Origin: an uncultured Paenibacillus sp.
GTDB lineage: Bacteria > Bacillota > Bacilli > Paenibacillales > Paenibacillaceae
Length of the DNA stretch: 64,000 nt
Assembly: GCA_937895345.1 (NCBI GenBank)
Contig: CALAWP010000005.1
Coordinates: 1 to 64,000, forward strand
Direction: 5' to 3'
Below the pieces are notes generated by a model. It made no database searches. It was not told the origin of the DNA and worked only from the letters and a program-made list of their open reading frames with translations. Both the position numbers and the translations under genes were made by a program. Positions 59,066-64,000 of this stretch are shown here, piece after piece; the stretch's first letter is position 1, and every line of letters starts with the position of its first letter.

Positions 59066-60040
59066 TTATCGCAGCGGGGCAAAATGTTTGACCCGCTCCA
59101 AAATCCGTTCGATTTCCTGCAGCGCGCCGGCCGAAAGCACCGCGTCGACCGCTTTGACGTTTTCTTCGATTTGCGCCGGTTTGGTAGCGCCGATCAGGGC
59201 GGAGCTGACTTCCTCGCGGCGCAGTACCCAAGCGAGCGCCAACTGCGACACCGTCAGGTCCAGTTCCTTCGCAACGCCGGCCAGCTGCTGCACGACTTCC
59301 AGCACGTCGTCGCGGAAATAGCTGCGAATGACGCCGTTGATCGATTCGTTCGCTCCCCTGCTGCCGGCCGGAAGCGGCTGACCCGGCTTGTATTTGCCCG
59401 TCAGCACGCCTTGCGCGAGCGGCGAGAAGACGATCTGGCCGAGCCCTTCGCGCCGGCTGACCGGCATCACTTCTTGCTCGATGTACCGTTCAAACATATT
59501 ATAGATCGGCTGATTCGAAATCAGCGGCCGCAGCTGCAGCCGTTTGGCGATGCCTGCGGCGTCGGCAATTTGCGCCGCCGTCCATTCGCTGACCGCCGCA
59601 TACAGCACTTTGCCTTGCGCGACCAGATCGTCGAGCGCGCGCAGCGTCTCCTCCAGCGGCGTCTCGTCATCATACCGGTGGCAAAAATAAATATCGATAT
59701 AATCGGTGCCAAGCCGCTTCAAGCTCGCCTCGCATTGCTCCATAATATGCTTCCGCGACAATCCTCTGTCGTTCGGACCGTCGCCCATCGGGAAGAAGAC
59801 TTTAGTCGACAGCACATAGCTGGACCGCTCGTATTGCTTCAATACGGCGCCCATCGCCTTTTCGCCTTCTCCGCGGTTGTACGCGTTGGACGTGTCAAAA
59901 AAATTGATGCCGTTATCAAACGCCGTCCGAATGCACGCGTCCGCCGCTTCCTTTTCCGCCGCCGTCCCGTATGTAAGCCAGCTGCCGAGCCCGATTTCGC
60001 TTACTTTAATGCCGCTGCTTCCTACCCGTCTGTATTTCAT
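59066..60040 (-). CDS. Aldo/keto reductase, Kv-beta-like group
   Basis: A 324-residue aldo/keto reductase. The start MKYRRVGSSGIKVSEIGLG, tetrad residues in FFDTSNAYNRGEGEKAMG, STKVFFPMG and FCHRYDDE, and C-terminal ALAWVLRREEVSSALIGAT are typical of the group related to potassium-channel beta subunits (YhdN type). ATG 60040 follows AGGAAGGATG; the track start adds 15 residues. Third aldo/keto reductase of the window; the three differ clearly in sequence. Confidence 0.88.
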   Translation of the reverse strand: MKYRRVGSSGIKVSEIGLGSWLTYGTAAEKEAADACIRTAFDNGINFFDTSNAYNRGEGEKAMGAVLKQYERSSYVLSTKVFFPMGDGPNDRGLSRKHIMEQCEASLKRLGTDYIDIYFCHRYDDETPLEETLRALDDLVAQGKVLYAAVSEWTAAQIADAAGIAKRLQLRPLISNQPIYNMFERYIEQEVMPVSRREGLGQIVFSPLAQGVLTGKYKPGQPLPAGSRGANESINGVIRSYFRDDVLEVVQQLAGVAKELDLTVSQLALAWVLRREEVSSALIGATKPAQIEENVKAVDAVLSAGALQEIERILERVKHFAPLR

Positions 60041-60099
60041 CGGACATCCTCCCTTTCCTCTTTCCCATGAACCTGCTCTCGGCAACCATCCGCCTGTAC

Positions 60100-60150
60100 A
60101 GGCGGCCGCTGCCGTCTCTCCGATTCGGATTTCCTTATTTTCGCTTCATA
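60100..60150. repeat. Dispersed upstream element, copy 3
   Basis: Starts AGGCGGCCGCTGCCGTCTCT and continues with CCGATTCGGATTTCC; a looser match to the copies at 34851 and 57876. It lies 60 bases before the aldo/keto reductase start. Confidence 0.55.
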
Positions 60151-60338
60151 CGCGCGATATTTCTAGTTCGACGTATTCAGCAGCCGCTGCGCGCTAGGCG
60201 CCGCAACATCTTTAAGTTACAACAATTCGGACAACTTCGCCACCGTATCATTCATTAAATTTATTTTCTGCCGCGCTGCCGGCATGCCGCAATCCCTGCA
60301 ACTGGGCATTCGTCTAGAGCAATTCGCCGGGCTGCAGC

Positions 60339-60346
60339 CATACTAT
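60339..60346 (+). promoter_or_regulatory. Possible sporulation -10 element
   Basis: CATACTAT resembles the -10 sequence of mother-cell sigma factors (CATACAnT, CATAnnnTA) and lies 57 bases before the YheC/YheD-like gene. No good -35 partner was found. The rest of the 360-base gap 60041-60402 holds only the dispersed element. Confidence 0.3.
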
Positions 60347-60402
60347 CTATAGAAGCAAATAAATGCGGTGAACCGCGACGCAAAAAGGCGGGATAACAAA
60401 GC

Positions 60403-61443
60403 ATGGGCAATTTATTGGGCATTATGACGCACCGAATACCGGACAAATCGATCATCCGCCGGCACGGACGGGCCGCTGCCGCCGCGCGCTTCCAAGGAAT
60501 CGCGCTTTACACGCCCCAGGATGTCAATTTGAAAAAAAAGACCGTTCGCGGACACGTGCTGCGAAAGGGGCGCTTGACCCGCTCCACCGTTCCTTTGCCG
60601 TCGATCAATCTAGACATCGGATTTTACAGCGCGGCTCAAATCAAAAAAGCGGCTCTTGTGCTGCGGTCGAAATCGATGCGGTTTGCGGGATACGGACTTG
60701 GCGACAAAAAACGAATCCAGAGCCACTTGACCGCCAGCGAGAAGCTGCGGCCGTATTTGCTCCCGACCGAGCCGCTCGCCAGCCCCGAGCACGGCGTTCG
60801 GTTTCTGCTGCAGCATGAAAGCATTATGCTCAAGCCGATCAACGGCTGGGGCGGCAGAGGCATTATACGATTAACGGCGGGGGCGCGTAGCGTTAACGTT
60901 CAGAGAGACGGCAAACGAAGCCTGCGCCTTCCGGCAAGCCGTCTGAAAACGTATTTTCGGCGCGTGCTCCGAACGGGACGGCATATGATGCAAAAGTGGA
61001 TCGACATCCGCAACGCCAAAGGCAACGTCTTCGACATCCGCGCCCTCGCTCAAAAGAACGGGCAAGGCCAATGGCAGTTGACCGGCATGGCCGTTCGCGA
61101 AGGGCAACGAAAAAAAATTACGTCCAATATGAAAGGCGGCGGCAAAGCTTATTCGGTGCTCGACTATTTAACAAGGGAATTTGGCGCCGAGCGGGGAGCG
61201 GAGCTGACGGGTTCCGTGATCGAAGCGGCGGACTACATCCCATCTTATTTGGAGAAATCGTACGGCACCCGCTTCTCCGAGCTCGGCATCGATCTGGCCG
61301 CGGACCGTTCCGGCAAGCTGTGGCTGATCGAGGTCAATATTAAGCCGGGCAAAAAAATAATGAAAAGCGTATACGGCCGGAAAGCCTGGAAGCAAAGCCT
61401 CTTGAACACCTATCGCTATGCCCGAAAGCTGGCCAGAGGCTAG
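60403..61443 (+). CDS. YheC/YheD-like ATP-grasp spore-coat associated protein
   Basis: A 346-residue protein of the YheC/YheD family, linked to the endospore coat in B. subtilis. The ATP-grasp fold shows in IMLKPINGWGGRGIIRL (near residue 140), MQKWIDIRNAKGNVFDIRAL and the metal site LWLIEVNIKPGKK (near 307). The peptide-ligase-like reaction it performs is not known. AAGGCGGG lies upstream of ATG 60403. Highly basic overall. Confidence 0.87.
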   Translation: MGNLLGIMTHRIPDKSIIRRHGRAAAAARFQGIALYTPQDVNLKKKTVRGHVLRKGRLTRSTVPLPSINLDIGFYSAAQIKKAALVLRSKSMRFAGYGLGDKKRIQSHLTASEKLRPYLLPTEPLASPEHGVRFLLQHESIMLKPINGWGGRGIIRLTAGARSVNVQRDGKRSLRLPASRLKTYFRRVLRTGRHMMQKWIDIRNAKGNVFDIRALAQKNGQGQWQLTGMAVREGQRKKITSNMKGGGKAYSVLDYLTREFGAERGAELTGSVIEAADYIPSYLEKSYGTRFSELGIDLAADRSGKLWLIEVNIKPGKKIMKSVYGRKAWKQSLLNTYRYARKLARG

Positions 61444-61462
61444 CCGCCGTCCGACTTCGCAT

Positions 61463-61546
61463 GCGCGCCCGGCATTGCTTGCGCGCCCGGCATTGCTTGC
61501 GCGCCCGGCATTGCTTGCGCGCCCGGCATTGCTTGCGCGCCCGGCT
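61463..61546. repeat. 18-bp tandem repeat, about 4.7 copies
   Basis: Four exact copies of GCGCGCCCGGCATTGCTT (61463-61534) and a partial fifth to 61546, beginning 20 bases after the yheC/D-like stop. Non-coding. Confidence 0.95.
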
Positions 61547-61825
61547 GGCCGCCTGCCGAATGCGGCCGGGGCGGCCAGCCGGAAGAAGCGGCCTTGTTCG
61601 GCCGCTTCCTGCGCCTTCCATCGGCTTATTCGCCCGTTCGGGGCAATATAACGGCAAACTCCGTGCCGCGTTTCGACGCCTTATCGGGTCGGCACGAAAT
61701 CGGGCAATTTGCCGGACTGACCCATTGCGGGCAGAACAAAATAAACCCAACCGGCTCTGGCGATCAGAGACGGTTGGGGAATCATAGGCCTGGTTAAGGC
61801 CCGCGGTTTCCGGTGCAGACCGCGA
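61547..61825. other. Gap after the 18-bp repeat
   Basis: GAAGCGGCC/GGCCGCTTC (61585-61608) forms a hairpin without a T-tract and may be a weak terminator. No coding frame with a ribosome site was seen; frames through the repeat are low-complexity artefacts. Confidence 0.5.
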
Positions 61826-62488
61826 TTATCCGTTAGTGCCCGTTACTTGCCGCACGAACGTTTCCAAGGCGGCGGTTTCCGTTATATGGCGGTTGCAAGC
61901 GTCGCTGTTCACGCATATATAGTTGCCGATCGACAAGTAATAATCGGGCGAAGCGTTCGCCGGCCTCTTCTTCGATACGGCAGAGAACAGTGCGACATCC
62001 TCATGCTTGTTGCACACAAAACAAACGTTTTTACGGTTCGTCTGCGTAAATCTGCCTTCGATGCCGTACCATTGCCCGTTCATAAAGCAGACGAGGAACA
62101 TTCTGCCCGAGGCGATGTCGGTCCATCCGAGGTAGGTGACGCGGCGCAAGTCCAGACCGGATAGCTGCGGAAGCTTTAATTTTTTCGTTTTTGGAAACAG
62201 CTTCTTCAGCTGCGCCTCCGTTATTTGCGGGAAAGGCGCCAAATACGGCTCCAGAGCAAGCAAATATTGCCGAATGTCTTCCTCCGCCTTCATCTCCGCC
62301 AGCTTCTCCAACGTTTGCAATTGCTCATCGTTCGCGTCGGGAAACGCTTCGGCAATTTTCATTACCGCGCTCAATTTGACGGACTCAATAACTTTCGGAT
62401 CGGCGGCGGTCTGCATCGCTTGCAGCGCCAGACCGGCTTGCTTCTTAATCAAATTATGCTGATGGTTTCTAATGAATGGTTCGGTCAT
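61826..62488 (-). CDS. FusB/FusC-family EF-G-binding protein
   Basis: A 220-residue homologue of the fusidic-acid resistance proteins that bind elongation factor G and release it from the ribosome. The N-terminal helical domain is followed by a treble-clef zinc finger: CFVCNKH near residue 155 and CVNSDACNRH near 192. The region YGIEGRFTQTNRKNVCF is typical of the EF-G contact surface. Chromosomal homologues in Bacilli may serve housekeeping ribosome rescue rather than resistance. AAGGGG precedes the ATG. A promoter, short leader peptide and hairpin lie upstream, suggesting induction by ribosome stalling (inference). Confidence 0.88.
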   Translation of the reverse strand: MTEPFIRNHQHNLIKKQAGLALQAMQTAADPKVIESVKLSAVMKIAEAFPDANDEQLQTLEKLAEMKAEEDIRQYLLALEPYLAPFPQITEAQLKKLFPKTKKLKLPQLSGLDLRRVTYLGWTDIASGRMFLVCFMNGQWYGIEGRFTQTNRKNVCFVCNKHEDVALFSAVSKKRPANASPDYYLSIGNYICVNSDACNRHITETAALETFVRQVTGTNG

Positions 62489-62565
62489 TGCGTTCAGCCC
62501 CTTATTTTTGAATGAAATCTTCCATAAGGCGCAAAACCGTTCATTAGAATCGAATCCGGCTTACC

Positions 62566-62605
62566 GGGCGAAAATCCGTTATTCCGCCCATGCAAAGGTT
62601 CGCCC
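62566..62605 (-). promoter_or_regulatory. Hairpin between leader peptide and FusB-like gene
   Basis: GGGCGAA and TTCGCCC pair across a 26-base loop, just past the leader-peptide stop. No T-tract follows, so it would act on translation or RNA structure rather than as a terminator. Confidence 0.4.
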
Positions 62606-62610
62606 TAATG

Positions 62611-62658
62611 TCAGGCTTTGCATGAGCTGCCGGCAGCCAAGGCAATATGATTTGCCAT
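62611..62658 (-). CDS. Putative 15-residue leader peptide of the FusB-like gene
   Basis: MANHIALAAGSSCKA, with GGAGG nine bases before the ATG. The reading frame lies about 20 bases behind a TGGTATAAT promoter and 123 bases before the FusB-like start. Short translated leaders of this kind control several ribosome-protection and rRNA-methylase genes by stalling. There is no homology evidence, so it remains a proposal. Confidence 0.45.
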   Translation of the reverse strand: MANHIALAAGSSCKA

Positions 62659-62684
62659 GTGTACCAACCTCCGTTTCAACGGAC

Positions 62685-62693
62685 ATTATACCA
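62685..62693 (-). promoter_or_regulatory. Extended -10 promoter of the FusB-like unit
   Basis: Minus-strand TGGTATAAT is a perfect extended -10 element. The -35 region (TTCGGG) is weak, which is usual for extended -10 promoters. Confidence 0.6.
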
Positions 62694-62756
62694 CAAGCGC
62701 CGCCGGGCCCGAAATGCCGTGATCGGTTATAAATAGACTCTCCTAAGCAGCAGCCT

Positions 62757-63554
62757 TCAAGCCCTGCACGATTCCCGGTATGCCTTCGGCGGCACGCCCA
62801 TCGTTCTGGCGAACGCCCGCTGAAATTGGCTGACGCTCGCAAATCCGAGACCGAAGCTGATGTCCGTAATCGATTTGTCCGTTTGGCGAAGCAATTGTCT
62901 CGCTTCCTCCATCCGGAGCTGCAGCACGTATTGGTAGGGCGTGACGCCGATCTCCTTTTTGAAGCTGCGTATAAAATGATACCGGCTTTGATAGGCCATC
63001 GAAGCCAGCGTATCGATCCGAATCGGGTCGCGGTAATGATCGCGGATATATTCCAGCACCGTCCTCATTTGCGCGGGAGCGGCCGGAACGGAACGCCGGT
63101 TCAGCCGGTGGCTGCCCGTCATGGCATCCAAAAAATAAGCCAGCACTTGCATTTCCACTTCTTCTTCCGCATGCCCGCCGTCCCGCATGTCGCTGTTCAG
63201 CAGCGCGTTCATCCATTTGCGGAACTTCTCTCTCAAAAAAACGGGGTCGAACCGCTGCGCGGCGTCGAACTCCGCATCTTCTTGCATGCCGAATTCGTTT
63301 AGAGACCGTTTGGCGATTTTGCATATGAGAATACCCGATTGGGCGTCGATTTCAAAATAATGCCGCTGCTGCGGATGCTGAACCAAGCCGCTGCCGTCCG
63401 CAAGTCGGTACAGCCGATTGTCCTGCGTAAATTCGCAGCGGCCGTACAGCGGCACCGTAATCTGAAACTCGTCTTCATGGTCGTGAGGATGGTTGGAATA
63501 CGCGCCTTCGATTCTCCACAATTCCACCTGAGGCGTTGCAACTTGCATGATCAT
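62757..63554 (-). CDS. AraC-family transcriptional regulator
   Basis: A 265-residue AraC regulator. The N-terminal cupin has NHPHDHEDEFQITVPLYG with several metal-type histidines, and the C-terminal HTH pair is IDTLASMAYQSRYHFIRSFK and ITDISFGLGFASVSQFQRAF, ending in MGVPPKAYR. It is divergent from the MFS gene at 63661 across 106 bases and probably regulates it. Confidence 0.88.
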   Translation of the reverse strand: MIMQVATPQVELWRIEGAYSNHPHDHEDEFQITVPLYGRCEFTQDNRLYRLADGSGLVQHPQQRHYFEIDAQSGILICKIAKRSLNEFGMQEDAEFDAAQRFDPVFLREKFRKWMNALLNSDMRDGGHAEEEVEMQVLAYFLDAMTGSHRLNRRSVPAAPAQMRTVLEYIRDHYRDPIRIDTLASMAYQSRYHFIRSFKKEIGVTPYQYVLQLRMEEARQLLRQTDKSITDISFGLGFASVSQFQRAFARTMGVPPKAYRESCRA

Positions 63555-63660
63555 CGGCTTTCACCCCGCAATTATTGTGCATGATTATAGCAATTTTCGC
63601 GGCGACTAGCCAGCCTCCAGACCTTTACAGTATAGAAAAAAGACGAAACAGGTGATGACA

Positions 63661-64000
63661 ATGACGCAACCCGCGATATCCCGGACCGGCACTGCCGTGC
63701 AAAGCGCCAATTGGATGCTTTTCGGCGTCAGTGCGGCGCATTTGCTGAACGACGCCATGCAAAATATCGTGCCGGCCGTATTTCCGCTATTTCAAGCTTC
63801 CTTGCAGCTCAGCTACGCCCAAATCGGCTGGGTCGCCTTTACGCTGAACGTGACGGCGTCGATTCTTCAGCCGCTGATCGGAGCCTATACGGACCGCAAG
63901 CCGATGCCTGCGCTGCTTCCGCTCGGCATGGTCTTTACACTGCTGGGCATGATCGGGCTGGCCTTGTCGCCGGGATTCGGGATGCTGATCGCCTCCGCGG
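63661..64000 (+). CDS. Fsr-like MFS transporter, cut by window end
   Basis: The first 113 codons of a major facilitator. The sequence AHLLNDAMQNIVPAVFPLFQ and IGWVAFTLNVTASILQPLIG closely follows the start of fosmidomycin-resistance (Fsr) type exporters. At least three membrane helices are seen before the window ends. ATG 63661 lies behind CAGGTGATG; an ATG at 63655 is an alternative. Divergent AraC regulator upstream. The open frame runs through the window end. Confidence 0.82.
   Translation, partial: MTQPAISRTGTAVQSANWMLFGVSAAHLLNDAMQNIVPAVFPLFQASLQLSYAQIGWVAFTLNVTASILQPLIGAYTDRKPMPALLPLGMVFTLLGMIGLALSPGFGMLIASA

Noticed and set aside
61340..61750. Arg-Lys-Gln-Cys repeat protein through the 18-bp repeat
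   Set aside because: Frame created by the repeat length; it overlaps the end of the ATP-grasp gene on the opposite strand and has no start signals.
1..64000. Phage, transposon or integrative element
   Set aside because: No integrase, transposase, terminase, attachment-site repeats or tRNA-flanked insertion was seen; gene content is ordinary chromosomal metabolism.

Overview
The window looks like chromosome of a high-GC, endospore-forming Firmicute of the Paenibacillaceae (Paenibacillus or Cohnella type). The reasons are an alpha/beta small acid-soluble spore protein behind a sigma-G-like promoter, a YheC/YheD-type ATP-grasp spore-coat protein, SLH cell-wall anchoring, two leucine T-box leaders, clear AGGAGG ribosome sites with frequent GTG/TTG starts, GlnR/TnrA-type boxes and many sugar-utilisation genes. 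No rRNA, tRNA, insertion sequence, prophage or CRISPR array was seen. The genus is inferred; nothing in the window fixes the species.

Layout. 1-7 kb: GH51 arabinofuranosidase, aldo/keto reductase, NlpC/P60 hydrolase, a stand-alone DNA-ligase core that seems to lack its catalytic lysine, SASP, FabV enoyl reductase and a PRPP synthetase paralogue. 7-17 kb: aldo/keto reductase, Gfo/Idh/MocA oxidoreductase divergent from an AraC regulator, a frameshifted DUF1801 gene, a BCCT osmolyte carrier, UDP-glucose dehydrogenase overlapping a sugar epimerase, lipoprotein NagZ and a ROK fructokinase. 17-25.7 kb: glycolate oxidase glcDF with a divergent GntR regulator, then two efflux cassettes (MarR-MFS and TetR-MFS). 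25.9-37 kb: branched-chain amino-acid genes, namely leuA with a T-box, ilvD with a GntR regulator, and a second leuA of the long class with its own T-box; between them lie a GNAT-like gene and a large multidomain envelope protein. 37-48 kb: AraC regulator, quinone reductase, GH43, TetR, and a tight four-gene operon (SDR, AMP-ligase, APH-like kinase, membrane phosphoesterase) below a STAND ATPase regulator. 48-55 kb: an SLH surface protein and a LacI-controlled cellobiose phosphorylase. 55-64 kb: a 52-bp-period repeat array, a decayed NarK-type transporter with a GlnR/TnrA box, a possible small exported peptide gene with a similar box, ribA, a DODA-type dioxygenase, an aldo/keto reductase, the spore ATP-grasp protein, a FusB-like protein behind a putative leader peptide, and AraC divergent from an Fsr-like MFS cut by the window end.

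Regulatory logic visible in the DNA: the two leuA genes both read leucine through a CTC specifier; TetR dyads of the same 5-6-5 form lie at tetR and at its MFS gene; LacI dyads lie at lacI and before the cellobiose phosphorylase gene; TGTNA-N7-TNACA boxes mark the narK remnant and the small peptide gene.

Unexplained structure: a perfect 48-bp palindrome, short tandem repeats with 12-, 15- and 18-bp units, a 39-bp-spaced hairpin repeat in the leuA leader, a dispersed element found three times just upstream of minus-strand genes, and the seven-unit 52-bp array. The least described gene systems are the SDR/ligase/kinase/phosphoesterase operon, the large FG-GAP envelope protein, and the leader peptide upstream of the FusB-like gene.
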